Below are positions 11,201-23,400 of a DNA stretch of 64,000 nucleotides, piece after piece. The first letter of the stretch is position 1, and each line of letters starts with the position of its first letter. A program made the position numbers and the translations under genes. Source of the DNA: Lichenostomus cassidix (taxonomy: Eukaryota; Chordata; Aves; Passeriformes; Meliphagidae); contig CM039188.1 of assembly GCA_008360975.2 (NCBI GenBank), forward strand, positions 31,151,944 through 31,215,943, written 5' to 3'. The notes under the pieces are model-generated. The model worked only from the letters and a program-made list of their open reading frames with translations. It did not search any database and was not told where the DNA came from.

Positions 11201-14200
11201 CAGCTACCAAACCATGCAGTGGTGAATTCAGTTTTCTGTTAAATAACACCTGGTGTCTCCTGCACTTCTTTTCTACTTCTGATTTATACTTATGCAAGAC
11301 CAGAATTCAGGCCATTCTTTCTCAAACAGATAAAAATTAACCTATCTGTTCATCTAAGGAACACATGTACCTACAATGGTGGGAAAATTTGTTATTACAC
11401 TGTGGTCATTGCTATCTTTTTGGGTTTTGTTCCAGTTTACCTGTAAGCCCTTGCTTGCCTTTTTTGTAGTTCCAACCCTAAAACTATACGTTATTTAATT
11501 CAGCTAGTAAGGAATCCCAATGGTGTGCTATCACATAATTCCCATTGTTTCCTGATTAGCAAGCAAAAGAAACACTGCAATAGATTTGAACAAACACAAC
11601 AGCAATGTATTACTGCCAGAAATTAGCAAAAGACCTTATGTAATCATATCATTCTCCCGAGCATGCATCATGCCTGGAGAGTGTGACTTCCACCAAGGGA
11701 GCCTTTGTTGAGCACAGAACCACTTAGGAATGAGCTAGTGAGAGCTACAGTTGGAGCCAGTAATCCCTATGGAAGGTCAAGCACTTAATATGAGTTAAGT
11801 GCCTGAAGTTTCTGTCGACAGGTATTTGGTGGAACCACCCTGAATTCCAGTTTAGAAGTAAAACCAGGAAGGATTATTATTAATTATTCCTAGAGTTTAT
11901 ATGTTGCCCTGGGCACTTGAAGTGGATTTACTGGAGCCATAACCTGTGCAGCACATGGACCTACTCATGTACTGGTGCAGCAACTCCAGACCTGCTGGCT
12001 CCACTCCTTCCCCCCCAAACCACAGAAGCTCCTACCTCTGCATGTTACCTTTCACAGGCTGTCACACATCTCCCTGAAGAGTTAAACACCTAAGGCTAAA
12101 CACATTGAAAGTTTTGAAACACAGGTAATTATCAGACAAGATAATACAATACATCACCTGTACCAACATATGTTGATGCCTCAAAGTACCCAACTCAGGA
12201 GGCCTTTAAAGAAAAATGATCCTCAGAGTGAAGTACTTAAGAAAAACAGAACAAGTTTCCATCTTGGAATGGTCATTTTTGTGCATCATACTGCTCATCA
12301 CGGAGAAAAAAAATTACCCTCCCAGGTAGATCTCTCTTCCTTTGAGACCAAACAAAAGACTAACAACAACTCAAAATGGAGCTAACACATCCACTGGGAA
12401 GCTCAGCAGAGGAGAACAGAGTCCAGATGGAACAGTCTTGCAATATGAAAGTGCTGAGAACTAGTTTGCCCAATCATCAAAATATTATTTTTGTTACCAA
12501 GAGTGCAGACTGGAGGAATTTACCAGCCTTCCCTGGCCAATTTGCTTGTCAATATGTTTACAGCAGGGACCCCACTGATCAGCACTCAGACCCTGAGAAT
12601 CCCACTTAACTTGGAGAAACTGTGAACTATTGCAAAGTCATGTCTGATTTATGGCGTCTTCACCCATACTACACTCACATATGTGCATTTCCAAATCTTT
12701 GGGGGCACGTCTAGTTTGTGCTGCAGGAAATTTCTCTGCTGTAGGACTCTTCCCTAAGGGGCAATAGAGTTCATCTCTGTTGGGCATTTGGGGGCAGGCA
12801 CTGGGTTTAGAGGCACTTGGCAATTAAGCCTGTATCCTCAGGAGGTGTATGGGGATCAAAGGGAGTGCAGGTCCCAGATATTTGCTCAGTGTCTTCTCGG
12901 GTTTGCACTGAGCTCAGGGCAGAATTTATTGTATGGACACAGAAAAAACTCTCAGAGGAAGACCCAAGTGTGATCTTGATTCAATATGGTATCACCCTCA
13001 CCGCTCAGGAAGCTAGCAGAGGCATCAGCTTGATTATATATCCTAAAGTGCAGTATTTTTAGTACTCAGTACAAGAATGTTCATTACTTCAGGAGATGGC
13101 TTGAAAAGTATGCCCTGGAGAAATGATGTGATTAACATAGAAAAGCACTCTCTAAAATCTATGCAAGAAATTTCTTGGATTATAATACCCTCTTCATTTC
13201 TAGTAGTAACAAAGGATGATTGATGTATATCGCTTTAGCTGATGAAAGCATACAACATTTTATTCCTCAGATAAGCATCCAAGATATTTTCAGGCAGTTT
13301 GAAACTGCAGTCACATTTCAACAGAGCTATGCCAACATATGCCAGCTGGGAACTAGCACACAGTAGATCTGTTTGGTAACTGGAAATGGACTGTATTTAT
13401 TTTTCTCTTACAAACATGTGTAAATTTAACAGTTATGACACATGACAAAGATGACAGCTCTGCAAAGCAGTATCATTTTGTTTAAATTCAGGGCAGATAC
13501 AATGCAGCCTCCCCACTCTTGGATTTGCTCAACTTAAGGCTGCCAGAAGGCAAAACACCCGTGGGGCAGCAAGGTATTTCCTCTCAGCAGCCAGCTTGCC
13601 TTTCCCAGGTGTTAACAAGAGGAGAGGATTTGGGATTTGCAAAAATCTAACTGCTGGGTAACAGAATGAGGCCAGAGTTATACAGTGATTGCCTTTAAAT
13701 GCTTTTTCTACTCTGATAGTCTTGCCTGCTTGACAGCCAGACTTCAAGACTGAGAAAAAATAACCAAAACTGGTATTATCCCTCAGCAAAGAAAGAAGGA
13801 GGAAAATAATATCACCAGCATAGGTCAGGAAGCATCAATGAGAAAGTAAAGATCATCATCAGCGTAAATGTTAGTTAGAATGAACAGGTGACCTAAAGGT
13901 GAAAGATTTTATATCTCATTACCAATCTGTGGAGTGATGCAGTTTCATAAGAACCTAATTGAATTGAGTCTGTCATTTTGCAGCTGGGTTTCTTTTGCCA
14001 GCTCTGCTGTTAACACCAGTGTGCATAGGCTGGCTTTTGTTGTGGTCTTTGCAGGAAATGTACAGTAAGTACAGTTTATCAGGGCCTCTCAGAACTGGAA
14101 GAATAAAAGATTCCAGAAATAATGGGTGATGTTTATTCAACAGATCTATGTTCAGCTCCATAAAATCATTACACTTACCTTGTCAGGCACAGGCCAGTAA

Positions 14201-15176
14201 AAAAATACTAGGTTTACAATAAACAATTTTTTAATTTCCTTTGGCTTTTTGGGGGGATTGCATTTTTTTCCCCTAATGGCTGGGTGTTGTATCGCGGTCC
14301 GGTCAGGTTTTGCACTGCTGCAGCTGGGTATTCAAACCATTTTGTCTAGTCATTAAAAGGCAGCCATGAATATGGTTTCACTTCTGCATTCTTATCTCTC
14401 CCCATTATGGTACTTAGCTTGGTCATGACTTTAAGTGATAAAGTAGAAAAATAATTCCTAAATTCTCCTTCGAGTTGCTATTTCAAAATTCAACACTTGG
14501 GAAACAGAAAACTGCAGCGACATCAGCACTTCTGCAACCTGACACTTAGCTAAATGCTTTTTCTTTTGCCCCAGTGTATTCCACAGCAGTGCTGTGGGCA
14601 GGCCCTGCCTAATGCCAAATACTCCCAGGTATTTGCTGAGGCTGGTCAGCAGTTCATTAGCACTAATGTATATGTCATGCACTCACACCCACTGGATTAG
14701 GTTGCTATTTAGATTAGCAAGCTGCATTTTTGCAGAGAGGGAAGGGGAATGTGCCATGTGCCAGCATTAATGAGTTAATTAAATTAGAAAAATTCCAATG
14801 CAGGAAGCTAAAATGCTTAGATGAGTGGAATATTATGGGAATTACAAGACAGCAAACACAGCACTGCTGTACCATTCTGCCTATATACCCAGATATTGAC
14901 TAGCTTTGGAAAGTTATATTAAAAAATGTGTCAAGTTGTTCAGAAAGATCTGGACAGAATAATATTCTTTACTAGTTCTTTTTCTGTTGTTGTTTTCCTG
15001 TGTGATAATTAATTTTGATACACCCCAAATTTCTTACAATCTCTAAAGCTGTTCCAAAGCTTATTGGAACTGAACAGGCACTGCCCAGGGTTAACTGTGC
15101 CCTGCAAGTTATTTTGTGATCCAAAACACTCCCAAGTCCAGTGGTCCTCTAATTCATATTGAAAACTGTCCAATGG
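11201..15176. other. Unique non-coding DNA with conserved-looking stretch
   Basis: No gene is seen. Two things stand out. One is a CpG cluster at 14292-14302 in otherwise CpG-poor DNA. The other is a stretch at about 14390-14830 with little simple-sequence decay and several homeodomain-type TTAATTA cores (for example near 14774). Open frames are below 90 codons. Confidence 0.5.
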
Positions 15177-15450
15177 TCATAGAATCACAGAACAGCTTGG
15201 GTTGAAATGGACCTTAAAGATAGCCTTGTTCCAACCCCCACACCATATCCAGGAATGTCACCCACTGTCCCAGGCTGCTCCAAGCCCATCCAACCTTGAA
15301 CACTGTCAGGGATGGGGCAGCAACAACTTACCTGGGCAACCTGTGCCTCACCACCCTCTGAATAAAGAATTTGTAACACCTAACACAAATCCCTCTTCTT
15401 TTACTTTAAAATCATTCCCCCTTGTCCTACCACCATCTGCCCATCGTGCA
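15177..15450 (-). mobile_element. CR1 LINE, 3' end fragment (antisense)
   Basis: Read on the minus strand this is a CR1 3' end. On the plus strand it starts TCATAGAATCACAGAA, then GGGTTGAAATGGACCTTAAAG, split at 15200, and TTCCAACCCCCA. It continues with CATCCAACCTTGAACACT, GGGATGGGGCA, GGGCAACCTGTGCCTCACCA and CCCTTGTCCTACCACC. These blocks are in the order known for the CR1 3' region. The element's 3' end is at 15177 and it is 5'-truncated near 15450. The 153-codon plus-strand frame (15202-15663) and the minus-strand frames through it are incidental. Confidence 0.9.
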
Positions 15451-15524
15451 CCAGGCCATGATAAAGTAGCCCCACAAAGAAGTGTGGGAAGAGCCAAAGC
15501 CAGACAAGTCTCAGCTTTTACTCT

Positions 15525-15610
15525 GCCTTGGCAGGATGTTGGACCAGATGATCTCCAGGGTTCCTTTCCAACCCTAACTATTCCATGGTTCTTAGATTTT
15601 TTTATGATTT
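15525..15610 (+). mobile_element. CR1 LINE, 3' end fragment (sense)
   Basis: The blocks CTGCCTTGGCAGGATGTTGG, ACCAGATGATCTCCAGGG, TTCCTTTCCAACCCTAACTA and TTCCATGGTTCTTAGA form a sense-strand CR1 3' end with a degenerate terminal repeat. It lies about 75 bp beyond the antisense CR1 fragment. The two 3' ends point away from each other and form an inverted repeat with arms of about 60 bp. Because both pieces are 3' ends, a single 5'-inverted insertion does not explain them. Two insertions, one near or into the other, are more likely. Confidence 0.85.
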
Positions 15611-18600
15611 TTATTAAGCACAATAACACTGACACAGAAGTCGACAAAGAAACTGAGGGTTGACTCATTTGGGAGCCAAATGCTGTGGATCTCTCCTGCC
15701 CTTACCCACCCCTCAGAAGAGAATCAATAGAGCACATAGGATGGTCTCAGCTAATTACTGACTGGTGACCACTTGCCAGCAAAGAACAGACTCTTCATAG
15801 AATGTTCTAGAAATACAACATTTGAAATAAAGCATCTCAGCTCTAAATTCCAGCCTGTTTCAGCAACAGTTTTCAAAATAACTTTATGCTTCCTTCATGC
15901 AAGATAATTTTCCATTTATTCAGCAAACTAAACAACCAGTAAAGCTTTCTCTAGCACTGCTCCTAGGATTTAAACAAGTTAAGATTAAGGGCTTAAATCC
16001 AGCAAACCTATCAGTGTGCTCAAAATAATACCAGGAATTTCAATACATTGGAAAATAAAGAATATGGCATTAAAGATGTTATTACTACGACAGCTGTCAA
16101 GATGAATTGCATGAGAAGCATTTAAAAGATTTATATCTCAGTATCTCACCAGGTTAATTAAATGGATGCACGCATTCCTTTAAGAGGATAAGGTGGGTTG
16201 CAGTGACATTAAATGAGAGGGCACAAGATTACGTTCTTTCAGCATTAACAAGAACAGGTTGAACCAATATCATTTCCGTGTTCTGTAATAAGCATGATTC
16301 ATCCATTGCCATTTTCAGCTCTCATTTTCTTTCTGGCAGAGAAAAAAAAAAGACTATGAACATTTCTAGACTAACATAATCAAAGCTTTAACCTTTTCAG
16401 TGTTTTCTATTTGGATTGGCTGTCCATTTTTATCATAGGATTTCAGGGCCATGCCTCAGGGAGGAGAGGAATCGCCAGTAAATTACACCAAAGAATGTTG
16501 GAAAGGTCAAAGGATTACCCTCCCCTGTTTGCTTTTATGGGACATATGAAGCATTCATATCATGCAATAAAATTATTAAGACAAAAATGATGAAAGATAA
16601 GCAGGCAGAACGTATGAATCTGTAGTCAGGACAGCATGGGGGGAAAAAAGGATATATTACACTCTTATCATCAATAAAAAACAGATTAGGACAATGATGT
16701 TTCTGTATCCTTAGCTTCTGCACTGAAATCAAATCCTTCAGAACACTGTAAGACCTGTAACTGAGAAAGAGATATCCAGCCATGACTGAGTCTATTCAGG
16801 CTGAAGGAAACATTAAATCCACAGCTCCCAGTTCTTGGCTCCATTTCTAAGCCCCTATTATTATATATTATTTATTAGCAAATACTATAATAAATTATGT
16901 GAAATAGGTTATTATGTGGTAAACATGGATACCCTTAGTCACTGAGCTTCTTTCAGCAGTGTGAGGCTGTTAACCTGCAAAAGGCGTGTTCTGAGCACAG
17001 CAACAGCAGCAGCTGCCTCTGGGGCTTTCAGCACACATTTGTCTCCCTTGGGAAGCACAGCTGAGCTTAGGCAGAAATAGTCAGTTCCAGGCACCTGCAG
17101 AAGCTGAACTCCAGGACCTGAGGAAGTTTCACTGTTACTATTCACAGACCTAAAGGTTATGTGGAGATTTTGAGGTTCAAAAGCAAATGCCCCATTTATA
17201 TCCCAATAAAGACTCCACAGGCATCAACCAGATGTAACCTCTGTAATCTAGTACATCATTAATAGGGCTAATTGTTTCTCATGGTAAAATGGATGGCTGG
17301 CAGCAGAGACCCAAGAAGAATCTCAAACATTGAATTACAAATCTTCTTTAGAGGCAGTGGCATCCAGTTCATCTAATATGCAATAGCCAGAAAAATAAAT
17401 GCAATTAAATCCAGCATCTGTATCAGTTTGACAACTAACTGGAGAAAAGAATTTAAACCACATAGTCAAGCTCTCTAAGTTTTGCTCAGTTTGATTTGCA
17501 TTTCCTTCTCATTTTCCTTTCATTGGTATAACTCAAGAAAGTCCAAGAATTTCAGACCTACATGTAAGACCTGTATCAGGGTCTCTGCTGCAAACAATGG
17601 TGGATTGCCAACTCAGCTTTTGAAACTAGAACTACAAGCTCGTGAAATGTTCCTAAAGATCCCTTCCTCTCTGAGACAGATGCATTTCAGTCAGCATCTC
17701 TTTTGCCTGCCCATCTGTTGTAATCATAGTCCAGAGGGAGCACTAAAAATCATTGGTTCATTGTGTGCACTCCACCCCTTCCACCTGCACTGCTAAAAGA
17801 GATGATAATGTCCGCAATGGTCAAAAGATCCCAAATAAATGCAGCTCCATTTGGTCCTCCTGGCCAGCAGAGATTAAAGGAATGAAAGATCATTTATTTA
17901 CTGTGGTATTCCAGCTCTGTGGATGTGAGGAATTGTTAAACCATCTTAACGTAGTGTTCAGACATCTGGTTTTACTCCACAGAGCACTGGGTAACACTTC
18001 AAAATGTTCACATGGCTCAAAGGAAAACTCCCAACAGAAAGTAAGCACTGTAAAAATGTTTCCTTAGTTACTAGTAACATGTTCAGCATCCAGCTCTGTG
18101 CATCCTTAGATAACCAAAGTCATCTGCATCAGAGGGAGTATTTCAGTGTGTAGGCTGCAGAATTTGTTTCTAATGAATCTGGGGCTTTGTGGGTTGTAAC
18201 ACTGTGTCTCACATTTCACCTTGCTGTACAGACACTCCCACTGGGCCAGGGGCTATCCTTACATTACAGGCAATAACCTCATAATGAAGGTATTAGTTCA
18301 ATAACAGCCCAGAAAAGAAGCTGAATCAAGCTCCTAATCCCTTTCTGTCCCGTGAAAAATAAGGGAAGATAAGGTATGGTGAAATATAGGTCATCCCTCC
18401 ATGACCTGGGAAGTGAGGAGCTGAGAAAGGGCTCTGCTCCTCTATTTGCGTAATGTGAAAATAGCTCCTCCACCCTACTACGACCAAAGCCCACCCTGGG
18501 GGAGAACAAGAGGGGAAAGGCAACACTGATCTCTTCCAGCCAAACCAGAACTGAGCCCCTGGCTTGAAGGAATAGACCAGCAGGGAACGAAGCAAGAGCA

Positions 18601-20215
18601 CACAGCCTCAGCTGAGAGCACCAGGTGATTCCCACACAGACCTCCAAGCGTATTTTTTATTAGAAAAAAGTTCATGTATTTTATTTTTCCATGCAAATGC
18701 CTTCAGAGTTCTGTAAATCTGTGCATTAGGACAGCTATAGCTACAGCTGTGGGTCCTTGAACTCTGCAGTCACCTCTGTTCACTGCTATGGACAAAACAT
18801 AGAAAGAGATGAGGTACCAGAGATGAATGTGGAGGTGCCAGAGTTAATTTAGCTCCTCTAAGGATGGGCACTGAAATCCTTCAGCTGGTTCTTCACCTTT
18901 TCAGGCTTTACAGAAGTTAGGAGTCTACTCTCATTTCAGCTGACCTAACATCATCCAAGGATGACCCAAAGGAATTCAGCTCCAGCTCCCATGCACCCTT
19001 CAGCAGTGTCTGCTCTTCATGGTCACAGCAGAGAGGGGACAGGGTACAACTCAGCTCTACCACCTTCAGGGTTTGTTTTGTGGGATTTTTCCCTATATAT
19101 CTATGAGAATACATAAAGAAAACTCCAGGGAGATATCCCAGCCAATGCAAGTTCACTTTCTTCTTACACAGCAGAGCATGTAGGACTGTGGGATATCAAG
19201 ACCATAAAATTGAAAGGAATTGATACACATTGATTAAACTCCATCTTCAGCTTATGGCCAAGAAAACTATGATGGAAACATTAAAAATGAATGATGTTCT
19301 GTCTTCATACATATTTTCTTAATGGTGACAGAACACTGCACAGTGTTGGCATACCAAACAGCCCTCCACCTTTTTTATCTCTGCAATTCTAGAACAATCT
19401 CATCTGAATCACTGAATTCAGTTCTGGGCCAAAAGAATAGAGACAAACTTTATGGAATTCAGACAATAGCAGCAAAGATGATTAAAGTATTGACTTGGTG
19501 GGGGGAATGATTAACCATTCCCTTCAGAGCAGTTTTAAACAGTGACAAAGAGGAAACTAAAATGGGAAGGAATGACCATCCCCACCAGTTTGAGGGACAT
19601 ATCCTAACATGAGAGACAGTGAGACATATATTAGGTTTATTGACAGTAGGTTGAAAAGAAATAAAGAGGTGGAAATGATGCTGAGTATCTGAAGAAATTA
19701 CCTAAAGTGAAATCCAATGCAGAGAATCAAAGGGACACTTGTCACATGAAAAAATAAGTCAAAATGAAGTACAATAAAAAACACTGAAAGTGAGGATGCT
19801 GCCAGAAATGAGATGTCCAACGACCCTGATGGGGAAGAAAAGAGCCTGCTCTGCCTTTTTTTCTCAGTATCTCTGTGCATTGCTGTGTTTCATCCACATT
19901 AGAGAAAATTAAAAGCTTTTGCTTTTGGACAAAAAAGTGTTACCCCATCCTTCATCCCCATGCCATCAGCTGCTGGCACTGCTTATTCCAGTTTCTCAGT
20001 GTGAAAACTGCCTGTCACACACTGATTTCTAATTTTTCCATCTGCCAGAAATGCAATAAAAATGTAAATTAAAAAAAAATTAATGAATTTCCTACTTAAA
20101 AGGTTCATAGCTCTTCTATGTTTTATGTCATTCTCTCAGTCTTTAACTCATCTGTGCTCAGTTCTACTGAGTGAAATGTCAGTGAACATATAGGCTGCCA
20201 TCACAGATAATAATC
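15611..20215. other. Unique non-coding DNA, about 4.6 kb
   Basis: No gene is seen. Open frames reach 122 codons on the minus strand (18279-18647), but three different frames overlap there on the same strand and none looks like a known protein. An AT-rich patch of TATTAT-type sequence lies at 16855-16920. The stretch 16130-16330 has the look of a conserved non-coding element but this is not tested. Confidence 0.5.
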
Positions 20216-20259
20216 CAGCACTCTGGGATTATGGATACAGCACTTTGGGAGTATGGATC
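20216..20259. repeat. 22-bp imperfect tandem duplication
   Basis: Two adjacent 22-bp units, each beginning CAGCACT and ending TATGGAT plus one base, differ at a few positions (20216-20237 and 20238-20259). The differences show that the duplication is not recent. Confidence 0.85.
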
Positions 20260-20395
20260 CAGAAAATATTAGAAAGAAAGGAGCTATATTATCAAAATAT
20301 TTTAGTCTCTCACATCTGTCCACTTTGAATGCAAAGTAAAAAACAGTTCAACTAACAAAAATGGCACAAAAGAAAAAAAATCAATAACAACCAAA

Positions 20396-20424
20396 CCCCC
20401 CCCAAAAAAAAAAAAAAAAAAAAA
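20396..20424. repeat. C8 A21 homopolymer pair
   Basis: Eight cytosines (20396-20403) are followed directly by 21 adenines (20404-20424), inside a wider A/C-rich stretch from about 20340 to 20442. No retroposed body with target duplication is apparent, so I call it simple sequence. Confidence 0.9.
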
Positions 20425-23400
20425 GCCCCAACCAACCAAACCAAGCTACTGACAATTCCTAAGTCAGTTATTCACTAAAATCTGAAATACATCTTTTCTT
20501 GCAGTAACAACAGTTGGGCTGGCACAGAATTTTTCATCCACTTTTTCCTATAGAATTCATGTAATGTCTCAAAATGGGTAATTTTTACCTAGGTTATTTC
20601 TTAGCAGTAATTCTGTGCAGATTTAGATAAAGGCTTTAAGAGTATAGTTTTTGCACCTCCAGACTTGCAATAACCAAAGTTATTCAATATTAATATTTAG
20701 CTCAAAATTCAGCTGGTAAACAAAAAGTATTATTAGTATGGAAAAGTGTTAATACACTTGCATGTTCTAAATGATCCACTGTGAATTTTATAGCACATTT
20801 TGAGACTAAATATAACCTTTAAAAGTACTTTTTTTCTACATAAGGCTTATTAATTCAGGGTGGAGTAGGGAAAAAAAGTTTTGAGCATAAGCAAAGAAGA
20901 AAAACATCGCACTTAGTTCATTTTGGGTAAATCCTCAGCGTTCACCCATATTTTGAGTTGGAGATTTAGGCTGATTCACTGACTTCTCCTGTCTCAGTCT
21001 CTCCACTACTCTGTGAAGGTAGTAATATGTAAGTGTCATTTACTGAATAAATCCTCTTTGTCAAAGACTTTAATAGTGAAACTTTCTATTAGTGCTGCTG
21101 CTCTGTGTCATTACTCTTCTCCATCTACCAGATGTGCACATCACTATAAACTCAAACAGGGGAATAATCCTCTCTCCAAACTCTGCGCTCTGCAGTGGAA
21201 AACACTCAGTTTTCATTCACCTCTTTGCTACTCTGTCAAAATTAATTTGATAGGAGAAATTCAACCAGAATTGAATTAAACCCAACAAAGAAAATATTCT
21301 GCCACCAAAAAGCAGCTCTGTAGGTGAGACAGATATCCTCTACTCCCTCCACTGATTTAAACCCATCTTCCCTGCAAGGGAAACTAGGAAGCATTAGAGC
21401 AGCATTAAAAAAAATTAAAAAAATATTAGAAGAGGCCCCTTTTATTCTTTAGTAGTGTGGGAATTAAACACGTTAGTGCAGTCTTTAGTACTGTTCACCT
21501 TTGATTTTTCTTGTTGGCTCACAGTAACATTACCTGGAGCTACTGGAGAGAAGAGAAACTCTGAGTGGGACTCCAGGAAAGGGAAAAGAAGAAGGCAGGT
21601 AGTGTCTTCATGGGACTTCTTGCCTAAGGGTCTGCCCTAAACACACAAGAAAGTTTCATATCCTTCCTCTCTTCTTCAGTAAGGATCCTGTGAGTTAAAT
21701 CTCCACCTCTGCTTTGCCTCACACCTGGCTGTGCCACCTGATCTGAGTATGGTAGGAGCTGGGGGGTTCTAACCTCAACTGCTGCTGGTTAAGTTAGAGA
21801 CCTCAGGAGGAGCCTCAGTTATGCTTCCTAGAGTTATATAAACTCTTCAACTCTGTATCCAAGCTCAGAATCCCTCCGTAACACATAGGATCCAAACCTG
21901 GAATTCAGGTAGGGAGGAATAAATAAAATAGGTAAAGCATAACTTGTTTTCACACAGACAGCAGCCAGGAGTAAAAGTGAGACTTTGATGCTTTAGAAGG
22001 GGGACAGGACCCTTCAGTAAGATTTGCTCCCTGCCAGGAGCAAGGAAAACCCTGCTAGGTTTTTCCCTAGGCATGCCTTCTTCTGCACTGCCACACTGCC
22101 TGTGTACTTTACAAACCATTCTGTTCCCAGGAGTGCACTCAAAACCATCCCCTACTTGATAAATTCTTATCAATGTCTTATTAAAGCCTTCTCTTGCAAC
22201 AGGAGAATTTTCTGGAAATCAAAAAGAAAAGCTATTCACTTGAGTAAAGATAAATTGGGAAATATAAATGACAGAACTGGTTTCCCATGAACATCAGAAT
22301 TCATTCCCAATCAATAACGCCAGGACAGAATTGCACCTTAAGGAAAGGAATTCACTAGTTTTAGAAAAGCACATAATTGAATACTAGACAAGTTTACAGA
22401 TTCTCGAGCAGAGAGACAAGGAGAATAGCCAACCTGAGGCTTTGCAGATTGTGCCACTGTTGTCCAGTCAGTAATTTGGTGCTCTCTTTCATTTACTGGT
22501 GTAACCTCAAAAAGCAGATTAAGATCTTGGCCTCAAAAGTTAGAGTTACCAGCCAGTGACATAACAGAGCTGTTTATTAAAGTGTTACACCAGGTTTCAT
22601 TTTAATATTTTCCTTTAGCAGCAGATGCTAAAAATCCTTGATGGCTTAGCTGAACTTTTAGTAATTTCTAAGTGTTTCTCATACGTAACTGCAAAGAGCA
22701 CCTGGGCCTTTTACCCCCAGCATAATATGGGGGATTAAAAAGGTCTGATTATTGACAATTGGGATTTTAGCTTTTCACCTCTGGATCAGTGTTTCAAACT
22801 CAGTTGAGTTTGATATTAAATAAAAATGATGTCCATCAGCTGGCTGCTCAGTGACCTCTAAGAGATATTACAAGTTGGTAGTGGACAGGTGTCTATATGA
22901 TTAAAATACACTTTGCAAGCACAGTTGGCACCCTGGAATTTTCTTATTACAAATCTATAATCTGCTCTCCCCAGCTCATAAATGCAAAGTATTCAGGAGC
23001 ATTGAGATGTCATTTAAAAACAAGGAGGATACAGTGGTCTTTGCTCATCTCACAAAGTACCTCTGTTTCTAGAGCAGTTTTGAGTCCTTGGACAAATGCT
23101 TTTCTGCACTGCAAAGATTATCATTCAGGCTATTAAAATTCATTAATTTTATGTTAGATATCAACACTCAAAACCAAATAAAAACCTAGAGTGCTGTAGG
23201 TCCTCTCTCAAAATCTCACAGCCAATACTACGAATGGCGTTCACTGTGAAGAGAATATAAATACACACAGCACCAATAAACTAGTATCACACAGGGTATC
23301 TCCCATATGCATTAATCTACATTAATTGAATCAATATTCCCAGATATCCACATAGGACTCAAATATTTTTAGTAGCAAAAAACACAAAAAAGTTTTTCAC

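Noticed and set aside
15202..15663. 153-codon plus-strand open frame
   Set aside because: It runs antisense through the non-coding 3' end of one CR1 fragment and into another, so it is not a gene.
18279..18696. Three overlapping minus-strand frames of 72-122 codons
   Set aside because: Different frames of the same strand are open together, which reflects composition. None resembles a known protein.
19515..19570. Possible MIR-like block (GAGGAAACTAAAATGGG)
   Set aside because: A single motif without the neighbouring MIR blocks in order.
20396..20424. A21 run as a retroposon tail
   Set aside because: No target duplication and no retroposed body upstream. It lies in wider A/C simple sequence.
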